From CAZJRB01 sp964547995 (GTDB taxonomy: Bacteria; Planctomycetota; Planctomycetia; Pirellulales; Thermoguttaceae), in NCBI GenBank assembly GCA_964547995.1, contig CAZJRB010000005.1, positions 58,087 to 122,086 of the forward strand: 64,000 bases of DNA. Reading direction: 5' to 3'. Shown one piece after another: positions 8,977-16,329 of the stretch. Position 1 is the stretch's first letter. Every line of letters starts with the position of its first letter. Under the pieces are notes generated by a model that was not told the origin of the DNA, searched no databases, and saw nothing but the letters and a program-made list of their open reading frames with translations. The translations under genes and the position numbers were made by a program.

Positions 8977-9047
8977 GGTGGGACAAGCGCAGCGCCGGCC
9001 CACCACTTGCACTGGTGGGCCGGCGCTGCGCTTGTCCCACCCTACGT
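8971..9047. repeat. Perfect 35-bp inverted repeat with 7-nt loop (R4)
   Basis: The left arm (8971-9005) begins ACGTAGGGTGGGACAAGCGC, and the right arm (9013-9047) is its exact reverse complement. The loop is CTTGCAC. Each outer end reads ACG TAG into the element, giving the last sense codon and stop of the membrane-protein gene on the plus strand and of queF on the minus strand. The hairpin is very GC-rich and could act as a bidirectional terminator, although there is no T tract. Confidence 0.95.
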
Positions 9048-9416
9048 TTCTCGTAATTCCCTGCCCGCCTCGAACGACGCCGTGACCGTGGTGGTAATCC
9101 CCCCTCGGGCGGTGAAGGCAGCGACGAGCTTCACCCGGCGGGGTTCCAAAACCGCCACAAAATCCTCCAGAATCCGGTTGGTTACGTTTTCGTAAAAAAT
9201 GCCCTCGTTGCGGAACTTCTGGAGATAAAGCTTCAGACTCTTCAGTTCGACGCACCTGGCCTCGGGGACGTAGCTGAACGTAAGTGTCCCGAAGTCCGGC
9301 TGGCCCGTCTTGGGGCAGACCGACGTGAACTCCGGGCAGACGATCTCGATCGTGTAATCGCGGCCCGGGAATTCGTTCTCGAAGGTCTCCAGGATATCGC
9401 GAAAATTCTCACTCAC
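9042..9416 (-). CDS. queF: NADPH-dependent 7-cyano-7-deazaguanine (preQ0) reductase
   Basis: This 124-residue unimodular QueF reduces the nitrile of preQ0 to the aminomethyl group of preQ1 in queuosine synthesis. The catalytic Cys lies in Ser-Val-Cys-Pro-Lys-Thr-Gly-Gln-Pro-Asp-Phe. The NADPH-binding QueF motif is present as Glu-Leu-Lys-Ser-Leu-Lys-Leu-Tyr, as is the later Phe-Tyr-Glu-Asn-Val-Thr-Asn-Arg helix. The length matches the short YkvM-type family. Translation starts at a GTG with AAGGAG 7 nt upstream. The TAG stop lies inside the perfect inverted repeat at 8971-9047. It diverges from queC, with a repeat-filled 278-bp gap between them. Confidence 0.95.
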   Translation of the reverse strand: MSENFRDILETFENEFPGRDYTIEIVCPEFTSVCPKTGQPDFGTLTFSYVPEARCVELKSLKLYLQKFRNEGIFYENVTNRILEDFVAVLEPRRVKLVAAFTARGGITTTVTASFEAGRELRET

Positions 9417-9487
9417 GTGCCGGCTCCTTTCACAATTCAGGTGATTCTGTCATGATAAAGCGTTTAGAGGGAGGTGGCCAGTCTCAG

Positions 9488-9690
9488 AAGCCCCAAAGGG
9501 GCGGCCGTCAATAGCCAGGGGCGTGAGCCCCTGGGGTGAAGGCTATCCCAGACTCTTGAGCCCTGAAAGGGCGACAGTGGCGGTGACTGGCGGCCTTCTA
9601 TCGCCCCTTTGGGGCTTCCCATCAACCATGCAACTGTCCACCAGGGGCTTACGCCCCTGGCTATTGGCTATCGCCCCTTTGGGGCTCGAA
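9488..9690. repeat. Cluster of GCCCC-AAA-GGGGC palindromes between queF and queC
   Basis: Several short palindromes fill this gap. Three are AGCCCCAAAGGGGCG/CGCCCCTTTGGGGCT units (9488, ~9604 and ~9671). Two are CCAGGGGC-GTGAG/TTACG-CCCCTGG units, and there is one AGCCCTGAAAGGGCG. They alternate in orientation. The last unit ends 4 nt before the queC ATG, so it occupies the place of the ribosome-binding site and could sequester the start in a hairpin. Confidence 0.85.
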
Positions 9691-9694
9691 GAAG

Positions 9695-10390
9695 ATGTCG
9701 CGACCTGCTGTCATCCTGCTGTCCGGGGGGCTCGATTCCGCTACCGCTGCGGCGATCGCCCGGGCGGAAGGGTTCGTGCTGTCGGCCCTGACGGCCGATT
9801 ACGGCCAGCGGCACCGGTGTGAACTGGAGGCCGCCCGCCGGGTGGCCGATGCGGTCGGGGTCGAGCGGCATGTGATCACGCGAGTCGATCTCGCGGCATT
9901 CGGTGGGAGTGCCCTGACCGACGCAATTGACGTGCCCAAGGATCGTAACGAAGACAAAATGGCCCGCGACATCCCGGTCACGTACGTCCCCGCCCGGAAT
10001 ACCGTGCTGCTGTCGCTGGCGCTGGCCTACGCCGAAGTGGTCGAGGCCGCCGACGTCTTCATCGGCGTCAATGCCGTCGACTACAGCGGCTATCCCGACT
10101 GCCGGCCGGAGTATATCGCGTCGTTTGCCCGCCTGGCCAACCTGGCCACCAAAGCGGGCGTCGAGGGACGCCTGAAGTTCACGATCCGTGCCCCGCTAAT
10201 CGACATGACCAAGGCCCAGATCATCCGCCGCGGAACCGAACTCGGCGTTGACTACGCCCTGACGCACTCGTGCTACGACCCCAATCCCGAAGGGCTAAGC
10301 TGCGGCCGCTGCGACGCCTGCCGCTTGCGGCTCCGCGGCTTTGCCGAAGCGGGATTGGAAGATCCGTTACCGTATCAGAAGAAAGATTGA
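9695..10390 (+). CDS. queC: 7-cyano-7-deazaguanine synthase
   Basis: QueC converts 7-carboxy-7-deazaguanine to preQ0 using ATP and ammonia. The 231-residue protein has the PP-loop Ser-Gly-Gly-Leu-Asp-Ser (residues 10-15), a Tyr-Gly-Gln-Arg-His strand and the Val-Asp-Tyr-Ser-Gly-Tyr-Pro-Asp-Cys-Arg substrate segment. Its C-terminal zinc site is Cys193, Cys203, Cys206 and Cys209. The length is normal for the family. Only a weak GAAG precedes the ATG because a palindromic repeat ends right there. queE follows in the same direction after a 159-bp gap, and queF diverges. queD and a GTP cyclohydrolase are not in the window. Confidence 0.96.
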   Translation: MSRPAVILLSGGLDSATAAAIARAEGFVLSALTADYGQRHRCELEAARRVADAVGVERHVITRVDLAAFGGSALTDAIDVPKDRNEDKMARDIPVTYVPARNTVLLSLALAYAEVVEAADVFIGVNAVDYSGYPDCRPEYIASFARLANLATKAGVEGRLKFTIRAPLIDMTKAQIIRRGTELGVDYALTHSCYDPNPEGLSCGRCDACRLRLRGFAEAGLEDPLPYQKKD

Positions 10391-10419
10391 ACGCTGTCTG
10401 TTGAAATGTTGATGTGTGA

Positions 10420-10503
10420 GAGGGGAAAATGGGAAGGGGGAGAAATGGGAAATAAGAATGATTCAATATCTTGATTCCCCCTTTTCCCCCTTTCCCATTT
10501 TCC
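10420..10503. repeat. Imperfect purine/pyrimidine inverted repeat between queC and queE
   Basis: The left arm is a G/A-only tract (GGGGAAAATGGGAAGGGGG and on) and the right arm is a T/C-rich near complement ending CCCATTTTCCCGC. They are separated by an AT-rich loop around ATGATTCAATATCTTG. Both arms are built of variable GGGAAA-type units, so this looks repeat-derived. It can form a long hairpin that might attenuate transcription from queC into queE. Confidence 0.75.
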
Positions 10504-10549
10504 CGCATTACACGCTGACCCCTAAACCCCAGTCCCTAGCCCCCAAACC

Positions 10550-11329
10550 ATGCGAGTTGCCGAGATTTTCCGATCGATCCAAGGCGAAGGACGCTTGACC
10601 GGCGCTGAGAGCATCTTCGTGCGCACCAGCGGCTGCAACCTCCGCTGCCGGTGGTGCGACACACCCTACGCCTCGTGGACGCCGGAAGGGGAGGACCTTT
10701 CGGTCGAGGAAATCGCCGGGCGGGTTGAAGAGCTTGCGACGGCAACCCCCGAAGAAGGTACTGCGCAAACACCGTCGGCGCGACCGACGGTCGCGGCTTT
10801 ATGGTCTGATGGTGAACGGTCGGAAGGGCCCGTCTCGCACGTCGTGCTGACCGGCGGGGAGCCAATGCTGTTTGCCGAGCTGATTCCGCTGACGGCCGGA
10901 CTTCGCCGCACGAAGATGCACGTCACGATCGAGACGGCCGGAACCCTCTATCTGCCGGTCGCCTGCGACCTGATGTCGATCAGCCCGAAGCTCTCCAATT
11001 CGACCCCGCCGGCCGACCGGGACGCCCGGTGGACGTGGCGGCACGAAACGAACCGGCGTGCGCCCGAGGTGGTCCGCCGATTGATCTCGGAGCACGACTA
11101 CCAACTGAAATTCGTCGTCGGCAACCTGGAAGACTGCACGGAAGTGGAACGTTACCTGGCCGACTTCCCCGAAATCGACCGGAGTCGTGCGATGCTCATG
11201 CCGCAGGGAACGAAACAGCAGGAGTTGGCCGCAAGGGCCGAGTGGCTCGAACCGTACTGTGCCGAGCACGACCTGGCGTATTGCCCCCGGCGACAGATTC
11301 AGTGGTTCGGGTCCGCGCGCGGAACATAA
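10550..11329 (+). CDS. queE: 7-carboxy-7-deazaguanine synthase (radical SAM) with repeat-encoded insertion
   Basis: QueE rearranges 6-carboxy-tetrahydropterin to 7-carboxy-7-deazaguanine with a 4Fe-4S cluster and S-adenosylmethionine. The 259-residue protein opens with Glu-Ile-Phe-x-Ser-Ile-Gln-Gly-Glu-Gly. It carries the CxxxCxxC cluster motif (Cys29, Cys33, Cys36) and the Thr-Gly-Gly-Glu-Pro SAM-binding motif. Residues ~70-92, between the cluster loop and Thr-Gly-Gly-Glu-Pro, form a low-complexity insertion. Part of it (Ala-Arg-Pro-Thr-Val-Ala-Ala-Leu-Trp, ~residues 77-85) is encoded by an R1 palindrome at 10778-10804. The insertion lies in a surface-loop position, so activity is probably kept, but this is untested. 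Confidence 0.93.
   Translation: MRVAEIFRSIQGEGRLTGAESIFVRTSGCNLRCRWCDTPYASWTPEGEDLSVEEIAGRVEELATATPEEGTAQTPSARPTVAALWSDGERSEGPVSHVVLTGGEPMLFAELIPLTAGLRRTKMHVTIETAGTLYLPVACDLMSISPKLSNSTPPADRDARWTWRHETNRRAPEVVRRLISEHDYQLKFVVGNLEDCTEVERYLADFPEIDRSRAMLMPQGTKQQELAARAEWLEPYCAEHDLAYCPRRQIQWFGSARGT
10778..10804 (+). repeat. R1 palindrome inside the queE coding sequence
   Basis: One R1 copy (core GCGACCGACGGTCGC followed by GGCTTTATGG) lies in frame within queE. The same bases occur in the intergenic R1 pairs at 2471-2500 and 52152-52177. Translated in this frame, those copies give the same Ala-Arg-Pro-Thr-Val-Ala-Ala-Leu peptide. Confidence 0.9.
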
Positions 11330-11355
11330 AAGGCTCGGGATTCCCCAGGAATCCT

Positions 11356-11544
11356 TCAATATTCCGCGGGGCAGAGGGCCTCTCGCGTGCAGTAGATGTC
11401 CTGGTGGATTTCCTCGCGATGGATGGGGATTTCGCGCGGCCCGGCAAACCCGAGCTTCACCCGGTCGCCCCGCACCGCGAGCACGGTCAATTCGATTTCC
11501 CCGACGATAACCCTCTCCCCCCGTTTTCGGCTGAGAACCAGCAT
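11356..11544 (-). CDS. csrA: Carbon storage regulator CsrA
   Basis: This 62-residue protein matches CsrA/RsmA, a dimeric RNA-binding regulator that blocks or stabilises mRNAs by binding GGA motifs near start sites. The N-terminal Met-Leu-Val-Leu-Ser-Arg-Lys-Arg-Gly-Glu strand contains the RNA-contacting Arg. Arg-x-Lys-Leu-Gly-Phe and Pro-x-x-Ile-Pro-Ile-His-Arg-Glu-Glu-Ile follow in the expected order. The ATG at 11544 is correct for the family, and AAGGAAGG lies 7 nt upstream. It is the last gene after the ABC exporter on the same strand (118-bp gap), and its 3' end converges on queE. Confidence 0.96.
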   Translation of the reverse strand: MLVLSRKRGERVIVGEIELTVLAVRGDRVKLGFAGPREIPIHREEIHQDIYCTREALCPAEY

Positions 11545-11662
11545 GATTTTACCTTCCTTGTTTCCCGGAGGCTCCTTGCCCGTGTGTTGCTGGAAAGGGA
11601 TACGCAATCAGGCCGCCGGAGGTTCGCTCCAAAACGCACACAAGGATCCGGCGACAGCGGTG

Positions 11663-14600
11663 CTAGCGTTCCTCGCGCAGTGCCCCCAACAGCGGGGCGT
11701 CGAGCGTGGCTCGCACGGCCACCGACCCGGCCGCCAGACCGGCTGCGAGCACCACCGCAAGCGTCACGGCCAGCGACGTCCAGGGGATGGAAGCCGCCCG
11801 CGTCAGCAGGTGCGGCAGGATGGCGATTAGGGCGGCAATGACACCCACGCCCAGCCCGGCGAGCAGCAACAGGGCGTTTTCCGCGATGACCATCACCGCC
11901 AGCGACCGGCGGCGGAAACCGGTTGCCCGCAACAAGGCCAACTCGCCGCGGCGTTCCAGCACGTTGCGCAACTGGACGGCCGCCAGGCCGATCGTCCCGA
12001 GCAGCAGCCCCAATCCGCCCAGGCTCCGGAACGTCGACAGATACGTGTTCTGCACGGCCAGCAGGGCGGCCATCCGCCGCCCGGTCGTCTCGCACGCCAG
12101 GCCGTAGTCGGCCAGTTTGCCGTCCAGGGCGTTTTGCACGGCCGTCGCTTTCCCGGGCGGCGCCGCGATCAGGAAAAACCGATAACCGCTCACCTCGGGG
12201 AAGTGTTTCGCGAAGTCCCTCTCGCTGATGAGCAGATCGCCTTGGAAAATGCCGGCCGAGAGCAGCCCGACAATCTTCAGCCGAAGGGGTTTGCCGCGGC
12301 CGTCGGTCACCTCGTAGATGTCCCCAATGCCGCCATACAAGTGCAGCATGTACGTGGCGGTGTTCTTCTCGAGCACGACGGGAATCGTGGGGATACCGGC
12401 GCCGGCGGAGGAAATCTCTTTCTCCAGAAGCAGCCAGGGATTCCGCTTTTCCTCGGGCGTCGACGCCGCAGAGGCCGCCCATGCGAAGCCCCCGCGGTCA
12501 ATAAACTTCTTCGGAAGCCCCAGCACCGGCGGCTGCCGCGGCTTGTAGAGATTCAGACAAGTGGCGTCGTCGCCCGATTCCACCCGCAGAGCGAACGTCT
12601 TTGCATCGGCCATCGGTTTCGAGTCCTCCTCGGAGAACCCGAGATCGGCCCGGCCGTCGGGTGTGTTGAGGTCCTGGTAGATCGGTCGATCGCTTTCGGC
12701 GACCAGGGCAAACCCGCCGTTGCCGCTTTCGAGCGACGGCGACTGTTCGCTCGGGTCGAGATGGAACGCGCTGACGGCCACAATCAGAAAACAGGCCGAG
12801 GCGACCAGTCCGATCGTCAGCGTGCTCCGGCCGGGGTTTCGGGCGGCGTTGCGCAGGGCCATTCGCCCAAGGTTCCCGCCCCCGGCGGCGACGGCCGGGC
12901 CGGTCGTGCCCGACCGCAGAGACGCCCAAACGAGCGTCAAGCCGGCCACCAGAACCATGGCCCCGACGCCGAAGAAGGCGCCCGCCTGAATCTCTTCGCC
13001 GATGCGGGTGGCAAGCAGCCCGAACAAAACCGAGGCGACAAGCACAACGACGGCAAGGATGCCGGCGTAGCGGGAACGCCCGGCAAGCCAGGCGCGGGCG
13101 TCGGTCGTTTGCCCGGCCAGGAGCGTGCGGGCGGAGAGCCGCTTCGTTCCGCGGACGGCCCAGACAATTGCGAAAAGCGCGACGACGATCCCGCTTGCGA
13201 ATCCGACCGCCAGGCTGGTTGCCGTCACGTGCAGCCGCAAAAACGGGGTCACGATTGCCGGGAGCCACCACGTTTGCAGCCCCAGGAGCATCAACGCCGC
13301 GTAGCCGACGCCCAACGGCATCCCCAGCAGACTCCCCAGCATCGCGACGCACAGCCCCTCGCCGGCCAGAAGCCTTGCGATCTTCCGCCGGGGGAAACCA
13401 ACCGCCGCGAGGATTCCCAGTTCGCTCGCGCGGCGGTCGATTCCCAAACGGAACAGCAGCGCCACGAGCATCATGGCCGCGATGATAATGAAGAAGCTGA
13501 AACAGAGGAACAAGACGTCGAACGGCGTGGCGCCCGACGAGGCGCCGAGCCCTTCGCGCTTCACCGGCTGGAAAGCGAATCCCAACGCGGCCGGATTGAG
13601 TTTTAATTGGCTGCGCATTTGTTCGATCGCCGTTCCCGCCGGCGGCACAATCCGCAGCGACGTCACGCCGCCGAACCTGCTTCTCCACAAGCGCCGCCCG
13701 ACGGCCGGCGAGACGAATGCCTTCGGCGTCGCGCCGTAGTTATCCCAATACTTTTCGTCCTCCGGGCGGATCCGCCCGGCGTCGAACGGGAACGGCGGGT
13801 CCCAATCGGCCATCGAGAGTTCGTTGGTCACCCCGGGGACCTCGGGCGTGAAGTCGCGGTCGGCGACCGCACCGGTCAGTTCGGCAATCGCTGCGAGTTT
13901 CAACTCGACGGTCTTCTCGCGGAGCCGGCCGTGGGTGCTTTCCGGCTCGAAATAGGTGACGCGGATTGTCTCGCCCGGCTTTGCCTTTAACTCATCGGCT
14001 GCCCAGGAGTTCAGCACGATCGCGCCGTCGGGGATCGGGAATCGGGAATCGGGGATCGGTTTGCCGTCGGGTGTGAGAAACGGCCCCAGCGGCGGCTTCT
14101 CCGCCAGGTTCACCGCCGTGATCGTCGAATACGGGATCTCGCGGTCGCCGCACGCGATCGTGTTGGCCAGGTAGGTCAGCGCCGGCTGGATGGTGTCGCC
14201 GGTCAGAGAACGCTCGATTTCCTTGACGGCCGCCGGCGGCATCAGCATCCGATTCGACGTGACGTTGAAGTATCCGCGGGGCGTCTGCTTGAGCGACAGG
14301 CCGAAGTCTTCGAGCGTCGGGCGAAGCGACTCTTGCAGCAGCCGGTCGGCGTCGGGTGAAGGGGCCGTCTCGCTGTCGTCACCCGCCACGAAGATGGCGT
14401 TGATCCGATCCGTCTGATCGAGCCGGTCCTGCAACGCCGCGAGCGAAATGTACGCGTTGTAAGGGAGCTGCTGCGACGGCCGCAAGGTGAAACGCCCGAG
14501 CCCTTCGGCCGGAACGATCTCGCTGACCGTCCAGCGGGTGCTGCGAATGGTTTCGTCTCTTCGGCCCAACGGGCTATCGGCTGGAATGGTCCCCTCATTG

Positions 14601-15082
14601 GGAAGCCTTGCCAGCACGGCGTCGCCCACCTTCACGCCAAGCCGTTCCGCCAGTGGCTGATTAAGGAAGATCTCCCGCCGCTTGGGCAACTGCTTGGGGC
14701 CGCCGGACCCAAGCCGCCAGAACGATTCGTCACAGCCGAGCAGGTTGACGCGGTTTGCCCGGCGCGGCGATTCGGTGTCCGTGTTTTGCAGACTTGCCCT
14801 CAGCAAGATTGCCGGCACCGCGTCGGCAAAATGCTCCTTGAACTGCGGCTCGGCGGCAAGTTCCTCCGCAAGCTGCTCGCGGAAGAACTGCTCGGCGACC
14901 AGCACGTCGTCAATCCGGCCGAGGCGGTCGAGCGTCAGGTGGCGCAGGCTTCCCCGCATCGAATCGCCGACCAGCAGCGCCCCGGTCAGCACGGCCGCCC
15001 CCGCCGCCACGCCGCAAGCCACCGCAAGGTTCACGCGCCAGTGGTGCAAGAGCGAAGCAAGGATCAGGCGGAGTGGGGACAT
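11663..15082 (-). CDS. MacB/LolCE-like ABC transporter permease (FtsX family)
   Basis: This 1139-residue permease works with the ATPase encoded just upstream to move a substrate across or out of the inner membrane. An N-terminal membrane helix (~18-38) is followed by a large periplasmic domain to ~505. A first FtsX block of helices follows (~515-650; Glu-Leu-Gly-Ile-Leu-Ala-Ala-Val-Gly-Phe coupling motif), then more helices (~680-770), a second periplasmic domain (~780-1000) and a C-terminal FtsX block (~1010-1130). The two-block plan is that of the MacB/LolC-E superfamily. About residue 346 a heptanucleotide repeat (14031-14058) encodes an Ile-Pro-Asp-Ser-Arg-Phe-Pro repeat. No good ribosome-binding site precedes the ATG. 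The substrate is unknown. Confidence 0.9.
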   Translation of the reverse strand: MSPLRLILASLLHHWRVNLAVACGVAAGAAVLTGALLVGDSMRGSLRHLTLDRLGRIDDVLVAEQFFREQLAEELAAEPQFKEHFADAVPAILLRASLQNTDTESPRRANRVNLLGCDESFWRLGSGGPKQLPKRREIFLNQPLAERLGVKVGDAVLARLPNEGTIPADSPLGRRDETIRSTRWTVSEIVPAEGLGRFTLRPSQQLPYNAYISLAALQDRLDQTDRINAIFVAGDDSETAPSPDADRLLQESLRPTLEDFGLSLKQTPRGYFNVTSNRMLMPPAAVKEIERSLTGDTIQPALTYLANTIACGDREIPYSTITAVNLAEKPPLGPFLTPDGKPIPDSRFPIPDGAIVLNSWAADELKAKPGETIRVTYFEPESTHGRLREKTVELKLAAIAELTGAVADRDFTPEVPGVTNELSMADWDPPFPFDAGRIRPEDEKYWDNYGATPKAFVSPAVGRRLWRSRFGGVTSLRIVPPAGTAIEQMRSQLKLNPAALGFAFQPVKREGLGASSGATPFDVLFLCFSFFIIIAAMMLVALLFRLGIDRRASELGILAAVGFPRRKIARLLAGEGLCVAMLGSLLGMPLGVGYAALMLLGLQTWWLPAIVTPFLRLHVTATSLAVGFASGIVVALFAIVWAVRGTKRLSARTLLAGQTTDARAWLAGRSRYAGILAVVVLVASVLFGLLATRIGEEIQAGAFFGVGAMVLVAGLTLVWASLRSGTTGPAVAAGGGNLGRMALRNAARNPGRSTLTIGLVASACFLIVAVSAFHLDPSEQSPSLESGNGGFALVAESDRPIYQDLNTPDGRADLGFSEEDSKPMADAKTFALRVESGDDATCLNLYKPRQPPVLGLPKKFIDRGGFAWAASAASTPEEKRNPWLLLEKEISSAGAGIPTIPVVLEKNTATYMLHLYGGIGDIYEVTDGRGKPLRLKIVGLLSAGIFQGDLLISERDFAKHFPEVSGYRFFLIAAPPGKATAVQNALDGKLADYGLACETTGRRMAALLAVQNTYLSTFRSLGGLGLLLGTIGLAAVQLRNVLERRGELALLRATGFRRRSLAVMVIAENALLLLAGLGVGVIAALIAILPHLLTRAASIPWTSLAVTLAVVLAAGLAAGSVAVRATLDAPLLGALREER
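14031..14058. repeat. Heptanucleotide repeat inside the ABC permease gene
   Basis: Four 7-bp units, GGGATCG, GGAATCG, GGAATCG and GGGATCG, lie in the coding region. On the coding strand they give a repeated Ile-Pro-Asp-Ser-Arg-Phe-Pro peptide. A one-unit change in copy number would shift the frame. Confidence 0.9.
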
Positions 15083-15100
15083 GGTGGTGAGTAACGGGTA

Positions 15101-15210
15101 CTGAGTACTGAGTACTGAGTGTTGAGTGCTGAGTGCTGAGTGTTGAGTGCTGAGTACTGAGTGTTGAGTGCTGAGTGTTGAGTGCTGAGTGTTGAGTGCT
15201 GAGTGTTGAG
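15101..15210. repeat. Heptanucleotide repeat tract in the ABC operon spacer
   Basis: Fifteen full 7-bp units of CTGAGTA, CTGAGTG and TTGAGTG plus a partial unit sit between the ABC ATPase and permease genes. The tract ends 18 nt upstream of the permease ATG, where a ribosome-binding site would normally lie. No open gene occupies this 223-bp spacer. Confidence 0.95.
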
Positions 15211-15305
15211 TTGAGTGGTAATGGATCGTTTTGTTTGGACAAACGCCCCCCGACTGCGTCGGGGGGGTTCTGACGTTGCGCCTGCTACTTCCACTTCGAA
15301 TTGAA

Positions 15306-15974
15306 CTACTTCAACGCCCCGTCATCAAGTTCCATTTTCCGGCCCATCATGCCGGCGAGCCGCTCGTTGTGCGTGACGACGATCAGCATCATTCCCTCTT
15401 GCCCCTGCAATTCGAGCAGCAACTCGGCGACGCGGCCGGCGGTGGTGCGGTCGAGATTGCCGGTCGGCTCATCCGCCAACAGCAAGGCAGGACGGTTGAC
15501 CAACGCCCGGGCAAGGGCCACGCGCTGTCGCTCGCCGCCGGAAAGCTCGGCTGGCCGGTGGTCGAGCCGTTCGCTGAGGCCGACGCGTTCCAGCAGATTT
15601 CTCGCCCAGTCGACCGTCTCACCGCTCACCGCCCCGGCGGCCACGGTCGGTACCAGCACATTTTCCATGACTGTACACTGCGGCAGCAGATGATGGTCCT
15701 GGAAGACGAACCCGATCCGGCGGTTGCGGAACGCGGCCAGATCCCGCTCGCCGAGCACGCTTGGGTCCTGCCCGTCGAGCACGACCCGCCCGGCCGTCGG
15801 CGGTTCCAGTGTGCCGATGATGCTCAGCAGCGTGCTCTTGCCGGAGCCACTGGGCCCGAGGATCGCAACGTTTTCCCCCTGTCGAAGCTCGAGCGAGACT
15901 TCCTTCAACACCACGAGCGGCTCTGCCCTGGTGGGGAATTCTTTGGCGACGTTTTCGACGAGGAGTTGTGTCAT
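15306..15974 (-). CDS. LolD/MacB-type ABC transporter ATPase
   Basis: A 222-residue ATPase that powers the FtsX-type permease downstream. Walker A is Gly-Pro-Ser-Gly-Ser-Gly-Lys-Ser (residues 40-47), the Q-loop is Phe-Gln-Asp (91-93), the signature is Leu-Ser-Gly-Gly-Glu-Arg-Gln (144-150), Walker B is Leu-Leu-Leu-Ala-Asp-Glu-Pro (164-170) and the switch is His202. The Asp-Glu-Pro-Thr-Gly-Asn-Leu-Asp stretch is typical of the LolD/FtsE/MacB group. The start at 15974 matches the family; upstream in-frame codons are not conserved-looking. The permease starts 223 bp downstream, beyond a heptanucleotide tract. Confidence 0.95.
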   Translation of the reverse strand: MTQLLVENVAKEFPTRAEPLVVLKEVSLELRQGENVAILGPSGSGKSTLLSIIGTLEPPTAGRVVLDGQDPSVLGERDLAAFRNRRIGFVFQDHHLLPQCTVMENVLVPTVAAGAVSGETVDWARNLLERVGLSERLDHRPAELSGGERQRVALARALVNRPALLLADEPTGNLDRTTAGRVAELLLELQGQEGMMLIVVTHNERLAGMMGRKMELDDGALK

Positions 15975-15987
15975 GAAATGTCCGGGG

Positions 15988-16239
15988 CTACTTGGACTCG
16001 CGTTCAAGCTGTCTGGCAATGAACTCCTTCATTCGCTGCCGCCACTGTTGCTCGCAGCGCTCGTGATACTCCAACTGTTGCGCACGCCGCCCCCCCGCTA
16101 TTGATAATGCTTCCGCAACGGCAAGCAAGTCGACAACCGCTTGAAGTCGTTGCGTGGGCGTCCAGTCGCGTTCCAATTCCACCTGCCGCTGTAGGCGCGA
16201 GACATCCGAAGGGAACGCGATGGGTAGGTCGAGACTCAT
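15988..16239 (-). CDS. Small hypothetical protein (83 aa)
   Basis: A charged, largely helical 83-residue protein of no recognised family, rich in Arg, Glu and Gln (Arg-Leu-Gln-Arg-Gln-Val-Glu-Leu-Glu-Arg). A TTG at 16245 is possible, but ATG 16239 has AGGAA 6 nt upstream. It lies 13 bp upstream of the ABC ATPase start on the same strand, so it is probably co-transcribed with the exporter. There is no signal or membrane segment. Confidence 0.6.
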   Translation of the reverse strand: MSLDLPIAFPSDVSRLQRQVELERDWTPTQRLQAVVDLLAVAEALSIAGGRRAQQLEYHERCEQQWRQRMKEFIARQLERESK

Positions 16240-16329
16240 TCGCAATTCCTCAACAAGGCTGACGTTGGTCTGTAACGCATGGTTAGCTCACCATTGGGTT
16301 CACTGTCCTCGAACAGAGGGTTTGAGACG

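Noticed and set aside
9523..9822. Frame through the palindrome cluster into queC
   Set aside because: It is a translation of GCCCC-AAA-GGGGC repeats in the wrong frame for queC.
12134..13606. Large plus-strand open frame opposite the ABC permease gene
   Set aside because: It is Arg/Pro/Gly-rich shadow coding with no recognisable domain and lies antisense to a clear FtsX permease.
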